From: Methanoplanus limicola DSM 2279
GTDB taxonomy: Archaea; Halobacteriota; Methanomicrobia; Methanomicrobiales; Methanomicrobiaceae
Direction: 5' to 3'
DNA: 64,000 bases
Assembly: GCF_000243255.1 (NCBI RefSeq)
Contig: NZ_CM001436.1
Location: forward strand, 594,077 to 658,076
The notes under the pieces were generated by a model that had not been told where the DNA came from, searched no databases, and saw nothing but the letters and a program-made list of their open reading frames with translations. The position numbers and the translations under genes are program-made. Of the stretch, positions 36,533 through 45,434 are shown piece after piece (position 1 is the stretch's first letter; the number at the start of each line of letters is the position of its first letter).

Positions 36533-36947
36533 AAGTAAATTCCGGACATCACCACATCAAAAAATATATCTTTTTTTGCAAAGCCTCCTTTGGCCCTTTA
36601 CATCACAAAACAAACGGATAAACCGGCACTGAATCCTTCAGCCGGAGAGGGAAACAAGAGACATATCAGACACATTATAAAATAATCACTCAGATAATAC
36701 AAAACTTTACAAAGCAAACAAATCAACACATTATAAAATAATCACTCAGATAATACAAAACTTTACAAAGCAAACAAATCAACACATTATAATTTACAAA
36801 ATAAATATTCCAGACAGAAAAAATTATTATAAAACCAGCACAAAAAGCATCAATTTAAAAATTAAAGAGTCTAAAGCAGAAATAACGTACAAGAAAAAAA
36901 TAGTCATACATAAATATCATAATATCAACCATAAAATAAGGTGATTT
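36533..36947. repeat. AT-rich non-coding region with 56-bp direct repeat
   Basis: A 56-bp unit beginning CACATTATAAAATAATCACT occurs at 36671 and 36727, exactly repeated, with the first 11 bp of a third at 36783. The rest is AT-rich and shows no reading frame. The promoter of the small ORF and FIST gene is probably at about 36890-36930. Confidence 0.85.
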
Positions 36948-37148
36948 ATGACCGGAAAAATAATTGAATTAATAGATAAACTTGTAGAATTAAAATCAGG
37001 CGGCAATCCCACAGTCGCCAATACAACAAGAACAAAGCTTCTCCTTAAGGGAATAAATCCAAAAAAGTACGACAGAAATTCAGTAGATGACCCTGAAGTC
37101 ATTGATAAAATAAAATCTGTAGCAAAAGAGATGGGAATTGTATTATAA
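36948..37148 (+). CDS. Small protein preceding FIST sensor
   Basis: 66 residues, starting MTGKIIELIDKLVELKSGGN and ending IDKIKSVAKEMGIVL, predicted helical, no membrane helix. GGTGA in AAGGTGATTTATG is a good ribosome binding site for the ATG. Its stop lies 10 nt before the FIST gene ATG, so the two form an operon. No known family is recognised. The layout, a small cytoplasmic protein beside a sensor that lacks an output, recalls the 79-residue gene after the Cache-HAMP sensor. Confidence 0.72.
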   Translation: MTGKIIELIDKLVELKSGGNPTVANTTRTKLLLKGINPKKYDRNSVDDPEVIDKIKSVAKEMGIVL

Positions 37149-37158
37149 AGGGATTATC

Positions 37159-38265
37159 ATGAAAACTTCAACAGCATACTCTATAAAAACCGACATCAAT
37201 GATGCATCTGAGGAGATTAAATCCAAATTTGCAGGAATAAACCCAAAGATGGTTATTTTCTTCTCATCATCAGTTTACCCTGCAAAAGATACCGCCAGAC
37301 TTATGAAGGAGAAATTTCCGGACGCAACTGTAATAGGATGTACAACATCAGGTGAGATTATAAGCAGCGGAATGCTAAAAAACTCCATCGTTGCAATGGC
37401 ATTTCCTGAAGAAATGATCTCAGACATCGCCCTTGAAATAGTCAAAAATCCGGGCGACACCAAAAACACTGAAAAAGCGTTTGAATCCTTCGGCAGGCAC
37501 TTTGGAAAACCAATGTCAGACCTCGAATTTGAGGATTACGTCGGCATCATTCTCGCCGACGGCCTGAGCAATTCCGAAGAAAAAGTTATGGACAAAATAG
37601 GTGATCTCACAAATATAACCTTTATAGGCGGATCTGCCGGAGATGACCTGAAATTTGAGAAAACCTGCATCTTCGCAGACAAAGAGACCTTCACAGATGC
37701 AGTACTGCTTGCAGTAATTAAACCCGCAAACGGATTTGACATAATAAAAACCCAGAGTTTTTCCGCTCTTGATAAAAAAATGACTGCTACAAAGGTAGAT
37801 GAAGAGAACAGGACAGTCATAGAGTTCAACGGCAGGCCGGCTGCTGAAGAGTATGCATCACAGCTCGGTGTGGATACAAAAAAACTTCCCGAACAGTTCA
37901 TGACGCACCCCCTCGGTGTAATTACGGATGACGACATATTTGTCAGAAGCCCGCAGCAGGTTGCCGGCAGTGCAGTGAAATTCTACTGCAACATCATCGA
38001 GGGAATGGAACTGAACATTCTCAAATCCGATGACATAGTAGAGAGCACAAGAAAGGATGTAAATGAGAAACTGTCAGAACTGAAAGAGATTTCGGGCCTG
38101 ATTAACTTCAACTGCATCTTAAGAACCCTCGAACTGGAATCCAAAAACCAGACTGAAGAGTATGCTGAAATATTTGAAAACATCCCTGCAATCGGATTCA
38201 GCACATATGGCGAGGAGTACATCGGTCACATAAACCAGACAGCAACAATGCTTGTATTTAAGTAA
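37159..38265 (+). CDS. FIST N/C-domain sensory protein
   Basis: 368 residues from ATG 37159 (AAGGG lies 8 nt upstream; an in-frame TTG at 37138 overlaps the previous stop). The N-terminal FIST_N region has MVIFFSSSVYPAKDTARLMKEKFPDATVIGCTTSGEI; the middle shows FIGGSAGDDLKFEKTCIFAD; the C-terminal FIST_C has GELSELKEISGLINFNCILR-like and PAIGFSTYGEEYIGHINQTATMLVF. FIST domains are thought to bind amino acids or other small ligands in signal transduction. Here it is a stand-alone soluble sensor. Confidence 0.9.
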   Translation: MKTSTAYSIKTDINDASEEIKSKFAGINPKMVIFFSSSVYPAKDTARLMKEKFPDATVIGCTTSGEIISSGMLKNSIVAMAFPEEMISDIALEIVKNPGDTKNTEKAFESFGRHFGKPMSDLEFEDYVGIILADGLSNSEEKVMDKIGDLTNITFIGGSAGDDLKFEKTCIFADKETFTDAVLLAVIKPANGFDIIKTQSFSALDKKMTATKVDEENRTVIEFNGRPAAEEYASQLGVDTKKLPEQFMTHPLGVITDDDIFVRSPQQVAGSAVKFYCNIIEGMELNILKSDDIVESTRKDVNEKLSELKEISGLINFNCILRTLELESKNQTEEYAEIFENIPAIGFSTYGEEYIGHINQTATMLVFK

Positions 38266-38350
38266 AACAACCCCACTCATTCTTTTTTCAGAGATAATCC
38301 GGACAAAAAGAGTATAATTACCCGTATTTCCGGGCATAAACCGGAATTAT

Positions 38351-40117
38351 TCAGAACAGCAGGACCATATAGACAAGAACTGTTGTCAGCAGTGAGAGAA
38401 AAAGAATTATCACCGCAACCGGAATTAAAAGACCGATCATAGCCCCTGCCGAACTTGCAAGCTGAGAGATCTTATGAGAACCAAATACTCTCACACCATC
38501 ACACCAGGCAGTTGAAACGGCAACCTCAGACGGCGCAAGATCATCTGTCGCTCCCCTTACAGCATCGAGAATATAATCTGAGAAGTCTTCAAGAGGGACA
38601 GCACCGCCAACAGGATTTTTTCCGGAGATTATATTGACAACATGGGTGTCAGTTGTCATAACCTCACAGGCACCGGCATCCGTCTCACCGACAACAAGAT
38701 CAATTATCCTCTCCCTAAGCCCGCTCACCATATTATTCCCGTCAAAGAGAAGATAAACCGAAATTTCCCCGCCGGAACGGACAGCAAATGCCTGAACCCC
38801 GAGGTCACCAAATCCACGTTCCCGCCCGAAAGGAAGTTTTACAGTGAAAATTCCGGTTTCAAAGCTGAAAGTATCCATCCCATGCATACTCCCGGAGGCA
38901 ACCTCTGCCGTACGCATATACTCTATAGCCTTCCTTGAACCTGAATGAACAGCCGGGGCAATATCCTTCATGCTGTTATGACCATCAACAAAGGCGGTAT
39001 TCTTAAAATACCTCCGCCCGCCCTCCATAATTGCAAGACCGACTGAGAAGTCGAGATCATCGGTAACCTCAGGAGAACGTGAGGCGATAATCAGAAGAGA
39101 ATCTCCAAAAACCTGGGCGGTTGCATGAACAGGCTTTTCATCGAAATGAACCATCCGGCTTGCCTTTCCGGAGAAGACAAGATCCTTTCTCGTACTTTCA
39201 ACCGCATCAGCAATCTTTAAAATCTCATCCGGAGATACAGGATTGAAGTCATGCGTAGCCGCCCCGTGCGGAACAAGAGTATCTCTCCCAAGAAGGGCAT
39301 TCAGCTGAAAAGGAAGGTTGCTCCCGCCGATCTCACCAAGAGGGCCGGGATGGACATTCGGCACTGTAAAGATTATCTCATCCTTACCCTCCCTTTTAAA
39401 AAAGAGAGTTACCTGCGGGACAAAGACCTCCTCACCAAGCTCGGTAAATATCGCATCAAGGGCTTTGGAACCGTCATTAACATGCGCCATAAAGGCATTT
39501 GCCATTCCAAGCGCACTCACACCAAAATTTATCTTAAGAGGCCTTTCAATGAGCCAGACGATGAGAAACATACCGCCACCGAAGAATAACTGAAGCAGGA
39601 ATGTAAAGATAAAGAACTCATCCGGAAAAAATATCGTGCCTGTAAATCCGGCAAAGAGGCTCTGTGAAAATGCCGGGAAGAATACATGGGAGAACCTGCT
39701 GTCGGCGAGGACAAGGAGGGTAATTATCCTTAAAGAAAATACAGCGGCAATTGATATCGCAAAGAAAAATTCAAGGTCATCCCAGAATATTGTAAGCGGA
39801 AGAAAAGAAAATATAATACTCACACCGACGCATAAGGCTGAAAGGAGAGCAGACCAGTCACGGCTTATCTTTCGGCCATAGGAAGAGAGTAAAAAATTGG
39901 TCATGAAAACCGAGAAAATTCCCGGCAGTGTGAAGCATGCTATCCCAAAGAAAGGCAGGACAAAGTTCTCACTCTTCATAGTGAATATGCCGGCGTATCC
40001 GAGCAGGTCGATGCAGATTCCGGCAAGTACAATAAATAATACAGACTTTTTCCAGTCCTGCGGTGTGACAATGAGGCGTGACAGCCCCTCAAGCATGCTC
40101 TCCTGTGAACTTCCCAT
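38351..40117 (-). CDS. DUF2070 membrane protein
   Basis: 588 residues from ATG 40117; an in-frame GTG at 40147 adds 10. The N-terminal third contains about seven membrane helices, the remainder a soluble domain with PNVHPGPLGEIGGSNLPF, VPHGAATHDFNPVSPDE and TDTHVVNIISGKNPVGG, patterns typical of archaeal DUF2070. The His-Asp-rich stretches suggest a metal-binding enzymatic domain. A final hydrophobic helix is at the C-terminus. The function is unknown; the family is confined to archaea, which supports the host assignment. Confidence 0.88.
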   Translation of the reverse strand: MGSSQESMLEGLSRLIVTPQDWKKSVLFIVLAGICIDLLGYAGIFTMKSENFVLPFFGIACFTLPGIFSVFMTNFLLSSYGRKISRDWSALLSALCVGVSIIFSFLPLTIFWDDLEFFFAISIAAVFSLRIITLLVLADSRFSHVFFPAFSQSLFAGFTGTIFFPDEFFIFTFLLQLFFGGGMFLIVWLIERPLKINFGVSALGMANAFMAHVNDGSKALDAIFTELGEEVFVPQVTLFFKREGKDEIIFTVPNVHPGPLGEIGGSNLPFQLNALLGRDTLVPHGAATHDFNPVSPDEILKIADAVESTRKDLVFSGKASRMVHFDEKPVHATAQVFGDSLLIIASRSPEVTDDLDFSVGLAIMEGGRRYFKNTAFVDGHNSMKDIAPAVHSGSRKAIEYMRTAEVASGSMHGMDTFSFETGIFTVKLPFGRERGFGDLGVQAFAVRSGGEISVYLLFDGNNMVSGLRERIIDLVVGETDAGACEVMTTDTHVVNIISGKNPVGGAVPLEDFSDYILDAVRGATDDLAPSEVAVSTAWCDGVRVFGSHKISQLASSAGAMIGLLIPVAVIILFLSLLTTVLVYMVLLF

Positions 40118-40197
40118 AATATCCCTGATTATCAGAATTGCTTCCACAAATTAAATAAATTGTCAAAGTAATCTAATTGTATGAATAAGGAGGAGAC

Positions 40198-40704
40198 ATG
40201 GAAGAAAAAAGCCTGTTTAAGTATCTCATAATTGCAGTTGTCCTTCTTGCAGTATCAGCACTTGGCAATATCATCCTCTATACATCATTTATTGATGAAC
40301 AGGATAAAGCGCTCAGATGTACAGTATCCGGAAATACGATTGAGGATAAAAAAGAGGACATTCCAAAGGAACTGTCATATCTCGATTACTCCGGCACTAT
40401 GATGGAAGGTGCAGACCTCTCAAATGCCGCGGGCTATAAAGCAGTCTTTACCGGAACTGACCTCAGAAATGCTGACCTGCACGGTGCAAGATTTACACTT
40501 GCAGACTTCTCAGGTGCAGACCTGTCAAATGCGGATTTAATAGGTACAAAATTTGATTACGCCAACCTTAAAGGTGCAAATCTTAAGAATGCAGATTTAA
40601 GATATGCAGATCTCAGGGGCGCAGAGCTTGACAACGCAGACCTTACAGGCGCTATCATTGAAGGAGCGGATATACGCTGGGTAACAGGCAATTATACAAA
40701 GTAA
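40198..40704 (+). CDS. Membrane-anchored pentapeptide-repeat protein
   Basis: 168 residues. An N-terminal membrane helix (YLIIAVVLLAVSALGNIILYT) is followed by about 16 pentapeptide repeats of A(D/N)LxX type (GADLSNADLIGTKFDYANLKGANLKNADLRYADLRGAELDNADLTG). The repeats form a right-handed quadrilateral beta helix. The anchor puts the helix outside the membrane. The function is unknown. GGAGG lies 6 nt before the ATG. Confidence 0.87.
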   Translation: MEEKSLFKYLIIAVVLLAVSALGNIILYTSFIDEQDKALRCTVSGNTIEDKKEDIPKELSYLDYSGTMMEGADLSNAAGYKAVFTGTDLRNADLHGARFTLADFSGADLSNADLIGTKFDYANLKGANLKNADLRYADLRGAELDNADLTGAIIEGADIRWVTGNYTK

Positions 40705-40765
40705 AAACTGAAATTAAGCATAATTCCGGCATAATTTATCATCCGGAAAAAAATATTAATATGAT

Positions 40766-41047
40766 TTATTCTTCCTTTCTCTTCTTCCCGCCCTCAACAG
40801 ACTTTATTGAATCCATGCTGTAGTCTCCGGCTTCAGTCGTTGTTCCTTTCATAATATACGCAGGAATAGCTATAATTCCGGTGAGGAAAGCCGCGGCAAC
40901 CACAATGATCAGGATTACAACCAATGCAATAAATACACCGAAAAGTATAGATTCAAGGAAATAAAGGACGACCAGAAGGGCCAGAATCACCAGAAAGGCG
41001 ATGAGGAGAATTCCTCCTGCCCTTGAAGCTCCCGTATTCTTCTCCAT
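40766..41047 (-). CDS. Small two-helix membrane protein downstream of AIM24
   Basis: 93 residues from ATG 41047; GGTGTG lies 7 nt upstream. Two long hydrophobic segments (ILLIAFLVILALLVVLYFLESILFGVFIALVVILIIVVAAAFLTGIIAIPAYIM) are followed by a basic tail KSVEGGKKRKEE. It starts 10 nt after the AIM24 stop and is co-transcribed with it. No family recognised. Confidence 0.75.
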   Translation of the reverse strand: MEKNTGASRAGGILLIAFLVILALLVVLYFLESILFGVFIALVVILIIVVAAAFLTGIIAIPAYIMKGTTTEAGDYSMDSIKSVEGGKKRKEE

Positions 41048-41057
41048 AGACACACCC

Positions 41058-41774
41058 TTAGATATTAAATCCAAATCCGCCGCTGTCGCCGGATGAATTA
41101 CTGGTCTGCGGAATGAAAGGAGTCAGCGCATTTGCAAGCTGCGGCAGAGTCATCGACTGGATGTAAACCCTGCCCGGCCCTGTAAGCGTTGTCACAAAGA
41201 AGCCCTCCCCTCCGAAGAGTGCGGTCTTTACGCCGCCCGCCGCCTGAATGTCATACTGGACAGTTGGCTCCCATCCGACCACATGGGCGGTTGAAACTTT
41301 ATACACCTGCCCGGCTTTAAGGTCAATTTCAACTATATCTCCTGCTGCGTGGCAGAATACAAGCCCGCTGCCGGAGAGGTGCTCAAGGATGAGGCCCTCC
41401 CCGCCGAAGAAGGTTGAACCAAGCTTCTTCTGGAATGCGATCTCCCATTTTACGCTCTCTTCCGCACAGAGAAATGCGTCCTTCTGGACAATGAGGTCGC
41501 CGTCACCCATATCACGGGTGATGATCTTACCCGGGCAGTTGCCTCCGAAAGCGACATTGCCGGGGCCGCCCGTGCTTGTGAAATGAGAGACCATGAAGGA
41601 CTCACCGGCGAGCTTTCGCTTAATGCCCGTAAAAAGTCCGCCCTGAAGCTTTGATTCCATATTGATATTGCCGCTCATGTAAACCATTGCCCCGGCTTCG
41701 GCGTAGATTAATTCACCGGGATTAATTGCAAGGTTTACAAACTGTAGATTGTCTCCTATTATTTTATAGTCCAT
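41058..41774 (-). CDS. AIM24 family protein
   Basis: 238 residues from ATG 41774, which follows AGGTGA by 4 nt. The fold is a trimeric-type beta barrel; signature parts are NPGELIYAEAGAMVYMSG, KLAGESFMVSHFTSTGGPGNVAFG, GEGLILEHLSGSGLVFCHAAGDIVEIDL, GGVKTALFGGEGFFVTTLTGPGRVYIQSM. The family includes yeast Aim24, which is needed for mitochondrial inner membrane structure, and bacterial members of unknown function. The partner here is the small membrane protein downstream. Confidence 0.88.
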   Translation of the reverse strand: MDYKIIGDNLQFVNLAINPGELIYAEAGAMVYMSGNINMESKLQGGLFTGIKRKLAGESFMVSHFTSTGGPGNVAFGGNCPGKIITRDMGDGDLIVQKDAFLCAEESVKWEIAFQKKLGSTFFGGEGLILEHLSGSGLVFCHAAGDIVEIDLKAGQVYKVSTAHVVGWEPTVQYDIQAAGGVKTALFGGEGFFVTTLTGPGRVYIQSMTLPQLANALTPFIPQTSNSSGDSGGFGFNI

Positions 41775-41952
41775 TTTCTCACCTGAAAATAGATTTAATC
41801 TCAATATATAATTAAATATCCCGGATTCATGGAATCAAAAAGAGGCAGACAATCTGATCAGGGACGGAACGGAAAAGATGACGGCCGGGGAATGCCGGAG
41901 ATCATCAGGACAAAAATAAAAATAATAAAATGCCAGTTACTGACGGCAATAA

Positions 41953-43071
41953 TCAGGCAGACTTCTCAAGATATGCAAGAAGCCTTGCCCTTGACTTGTT
42001 CATATCCGGAAGCGAGAGTATCTGTCCTTTTCTGATGAAATTTTTCAGCATGGGTTTTGCACCCTCAGGCGGGACAGCTCCCGCAGGAAGGAGAAGGTGT
42101 TCGCCGTCCTCAAACTCATATATCTCCTTCACACCGCTCTTCTTTCCCCTCTTCGACACCGGCAGCCCTTCAATCTCAATAATATCAAGTGAGAAATCAA
42201 CAACAGGCGCATTGGCGATCGCACCGCCCACACCAAAAGAGTCCACAATATCCCTGTACTCCAAAACATCCTCAGCAGTCAGACCTCCGGAGAGAAAGAT
42301 CCCGACATCAGTAAAACCATTGACATCAAGCTCCCACCTGACCTCCTCAATGATACTCCTCATATCCCCTTTTCTTGACCTTGGCGTGTCAAGGCGGACA
42401 GATGCTGCCCCCGCTCTTGCCGCAGAGAGTGCCTCCCTCTTCTCATCACAGTATGTATCACAGAGCATTGTCCTTGAAACCTCAGGCGGAGCATGCCGCA
42501 TAAAGGCATTCCAGGCATCAGCAGGTTTGTCAAAGCACATCACATAGGCGTGCGGCATAGTTCCTGCAAGCGGTATCCCCGCAGGTGCTGACGTATTACT
42601 TACACCCTCAACGCCTCCGATCCATGCAGACCGCTCAATCATCCCGGCAATGGCAGGATGCTGCCTTCGTGAACCAAAGGAGTACACCGGAACATCTCCG
42701 GCACAGATTTTAATAAGGGCGGCGGATGACGCAATTCCGGAGGCATGGCAGATCATACCGAGAAGTGCAGTCTCATAACGGGCAAAATCCCGGTAATTGC
42801 CTGAGATTCTCATAACAGGCTCACCGGGATAGAAGACACTGCCCTCCGGGATGGCATATACATCAATATCCAGCCCCTCAAGGAGATTTAAGGCATCACT
42901 TAAGCCGCAGAAAACCCCCCAGTCATTGCAGAGCGACGAGGCTGTAATCTCTACGGTAACAGCCGGATTTTTGTCCTCAATCGTTAAAATATCCTCAGTC
43001 CGTATAAAATATATATCAGTGGACTGGCCGGACTTAATCTCTTCTTCTCCGACGATCTGAAATATTCCCAT
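41953..43071 (-). CDS. Nicotinate phosphoribosyltransferase
   Basis: 372 residues from ATG 43071, which gives the usual N-terminus MGIFQIVGEEEIKSGQSTDIYFIRT; the frame opens 18 codons earlier. YSFGSRRQHPAIAGMIERSAWIGG, GTMPHAYVMCF, RLDTPRSRKGDMRSIIEEVRWELD and FLSGGLTAEDVLEY are the conserved phosphoribosyl-pyrophosphate and nicotinate contacts. It forms nicotinate mononucleotide for NAD salvage. This is the archaeal-type enzyme, single-gene transcript. Confidence 0.9.
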   Translation of the reverse strand: MGIFQIVGEEEIKSGQSTDIYFIRTEDILTIEDKNPAVTVEITASSLCNDWGVFCGLSDALNLLEGLDIDVYAIPEGSVFYPGEPVMRISGNYRDFARYETALLGMICHASGIASSAALIKICAGDVPVYSFGSRRQHPAIAGMIERSAWIGGVEGVSNTSAPAGIPLAGTMPHAYVMCFDKPADAWNAFMRHAPPEVSRTMLCDTYCDEKREALSAARAGAASVRLDTPRSRKGDMRSIIEEVRWELDVNGFTDVGIFLSGGLTAEDVLEYRDIVDSFGVGGAIANAPVVDFSLDIIEIEGLPVSKRGKKSGVKEIYEFEDGEHLLLPAGAVPPEGAKPMLKNFIRKGQILSLPDMNKSRARLLAYLEKSA

Positions 43072-43292
43072 AAAAACAGATTCAACCAGATTACAGATTA
43101 AATCTTCTGTCAGATTCTGCAGCAAAACCCACAGTCTTTCAGAACTCCGGATAAAATAAAGGCATAAAAAGAGAGAGAGACAACTATATCAGAGAATTAC
43201 TGAACCGCTCCGGAAATCGCATATTAAATCCGGGAAATCAACGGATCAAAGAGCTGTTCTGTTCAATATCATAATTTACAGGATAAATAACA

Positions 43293-43961
43293 ATGCTTGG
43301 AATAATCGGCGGAACAAGTCTCCTATATGCAGACATTCCCAATCTTAAGAAAAAAACGGTGAGCACACCATTCGGTCCGGCTGAAGTATATCTCGGTGAC
43401 ATTGCCCTCCTGATGAGACATCAGTTCAGCACCCCGCCGCACAGAATCAACTTTGCCGCGACAATATCGGCCCTGAAACTATGCGGGGTTGACAGAATAA
43501 TCTCAATAGGCTCAACAGGCTCACTAAAAGACGAGATCGCACCGGGAATGTTCGTAATTCCGGACGACTACTTCAGCTATGCGGAGATCCCGACAATATA
43601 CAACAACAGTATCGGGCATGCGGCAACCTCGGTGGACTATGATATGAGGTGCAGGCTGCATGAGATTATTCCGGACGCAGTCATGGGCGGCACATATGTC
43701 CAGACAGCCGGGCCGAGGTTTGAGACGCCTGCCGAGATAAAAGCACTGAAAGGCACAGGAGATGTTCTCGGTATGACGGTTGCAAGCGAGGCAACGATAG
43801 CAAATGAGCTGAATATCCCCTTTGCAGCGCTCTGTTCGGTTGACAACTACTGCAACGGACTCTGCCATGAGAAACTAAGCTATGAAGCGATACTGGAGAG
43901 GTCAAAAGCCGGAAAAGAGAGGATGGAAAGGACTGTCAGGGAAATTGCAGAGAAACTCTGA
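43293..43961 (+). CDS. S-methyl-5'-thioinosine phosphorylase (MTAP/PNP family)
   Basis: 222 residues. GIIGGTSLLYA at the N-terminus, FAATISALKLCGVDRIISIGSTGSL, GGTYVQTAGPRFETPAEI and GMTVASEATIANELNIPFAALCSVDNYCNG follow the family pattern. The enzyme splits methylthioinosine with phosphate to hypoxanthine and methylthioribose-1-phosphate. The next gene encodes a DadD-type deaminase that makes methylthioinosine from methylthioadenosine, which supports the inosine-specific reading over direct MTA cleavage. Confidence 0.85.
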   Translation: MLGIIGGTSLLYADIPNLKKKTVSTPFGPAEVYLGDIALLMRHQFSTPPHRINFAATISALKLCGVDRIISIGSTGSLKDEIAPGMFVIPDDYFSYAEIPTIYNNSIGHAATSVDYDMRCRLHEIIPDAVMGGTYVQTAGPRFETPAEIKALKGTGDVLGMTVASEATIANELNIPFAALCSVDNYCNGLCHEKLSYEAILERSKAGKERMERTVREIAEKL

Positions 43962-44080
43962 ACCGGAATCAGAGACAAAGCCACGGCAGGGAGATCTCCG
44001 GTGCAAAAAATACAAAAACTTATCAGACATCTTATTAATTCCGGATATAAATAGCTTAAACAAATAATGGAAGTTATATT

Positions 44081-45406
44081 ATGACCCCCGATGATCTTGA
44101 CGATGATATATTTAAAGGCGGAATGTCGGTTTTCCTGAAGGATGCAAAGACTGCTGACGGAAGGTCAGGCATACTGATAGACGAAGACGGAATTATTGCA
44201 GCCATTGGATTTAAATCCGACAGAAAACCTGAAAACGAGGCAGACATCGTCGTTGAAGCCTCGGATATGATTGCAGTGCCGGGTTTTGTGAACACTCACA
44301 CCCATGCGGCAATGTCACTTCTGAGAGGATATGCGGATGATATGCACCTTCAGGAGTGGCTTTCAGAGAAGATCTGGCCGCTTGAGGCACACCTTGTGGC
44401 AGATGATGTGTACTGGGGCACAAAACTCGCCTGCATGGAGATGATCAGAAGCGGAACAGTTGCATTCAATGATATGTATTTCTTCATGGAATCGGCTGCA
44501 AAGGCAGTAGATGAGACCGGGATGAAGGCTGTCCTCTCACACGGATTCATTGACTTTGGCGATGCTGAGAAGAGGGAGAAAGAGATCAGGGCAACAGAAA
44601 GTCTTGTCTCGCATATAAAATCGCTCAACAACCCGCGTATCAAAGCGGCAGTCGGCCCTCACGCCCCCTACACAGTATCAAAGGACGCCCTGAAATGGTG
44701 CGCCGGTTTTGCGGAGGAAGAGGAGATACTCCTGCACATTCACTTAAGCGAGACCGAACAGGAAGTCAAGGACTGCATTGAAGCCAACAAAATGCGCCCA
44801 TCAAAGCTCCTGGACGAATGCGGATGCCTCTCGGAAAGGACAGTCGCCGCTCACTGCTGCTGGCTTAACGGGGAGGAATGCGAACTTTTAGGCAAAAGAG
44901 GAGTTTCGGTATCCCACAACCCTGCAAGCAATATGAAACTTGCAGTAAACCGGGCTATGCCATATAAAGAACTCAGGAATTCAGGCGCGAATGTAACTCT
45001 CGGCACAGACGGATGCTCATCAAACAACAACCTTGACATACTCGAAGAGGTAAAATTCGCAGCTCTGCTGCAGAAGTTTTACTGGAATTCAGACACAATC
45101 CTCCCTGCCGGGGAAGCACTTGAGATGATCACTTCTTCCGGTGCAAAAGCGCTTGGGTTTGGAAGCGGAAAGATCGAAGAAGGACAGTATGCCGATATCG
45201 TTCTTCTTGACAGAAAAACGCCCTGCATGACTCCGCTGTATAATCCTGTCTCGAATATAATCTACTCAGCGGGAGCAAACGCTGTGAATACTGTCATCTG
45301 CAATGGCAGGATATTAATGGCAGACGGATATATACCCGGAGAAGAGGAGACGCTCAGGAAGGCATCCGAGATTGCCGGAAACCTTGTATCAAGGTCAGAG
45401 AAGTAG
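44081..45406 (+). CDS. dadD: 5'-methylthioadenosine/S-adenosylhomocysteine deaminase
   Basis: 441 residues of the amidohydrolase superfamily. Metal ligands are visible: NTHTHAAMSLLRGYADDMHLQEWL, LLHIHLSETEQE and LGTDGCSSNNNLD (the catalytic Asp). It deaminates MTA, SAH and 5'-deoxyadenosine to their inosine forms. Methanogens use this route to clear radical-SAM and methylation by-products. Gap from the phosphorylase gene is 119 nt, so co-transcription is possible. Confidence 0.93.
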   Translation: MTPDDLDDDIFKGGMSVFLKDAKTADGRSGILIDEDGIIAAIGFKSDRKPENEADIVVEASDMIAVPGFVNTHTHAAMSLLRGYADDMHLQEWLSEKIWPLEAHLVADDVYWGTKLACMEMIRSGTVAFNDMYFFMESAAKAVDETGMKAVLSHGFIDFGDAEKREKEIRATESLVSHIKSLNNPRIKAAVGPHAPYTVSKDALKWCAGFAEEEEILLHIHLSETEQEVKDCIEANKMRPSKLLDECGCLSERTVAAHCCWLNGEECELLGKRGVSVSHNPASNMKLAVNRAMPYKELRNSGANVTLGTDGCSSNNNLDILEEVKFAALLQKFYWNSDTILPAGEALEMITSSGAKALGFGSGKIEEGQYADIVLLDRKTPCMTPLYNPVSNIIYSAGANAVNTVICNGRILMADGYIPGEEETLRKASEIAGNLVSRSEK

Positions 45407-45434
45407 CCGGAAAACCCTGGCTTTAGAAAAATAC

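Noticed and set aside
36671-36797. Two exact 56-bp repeats, considered as CRISPR or origin iterons
   Set aside because: Only two copies, no spacer, and no replication gene next to them.
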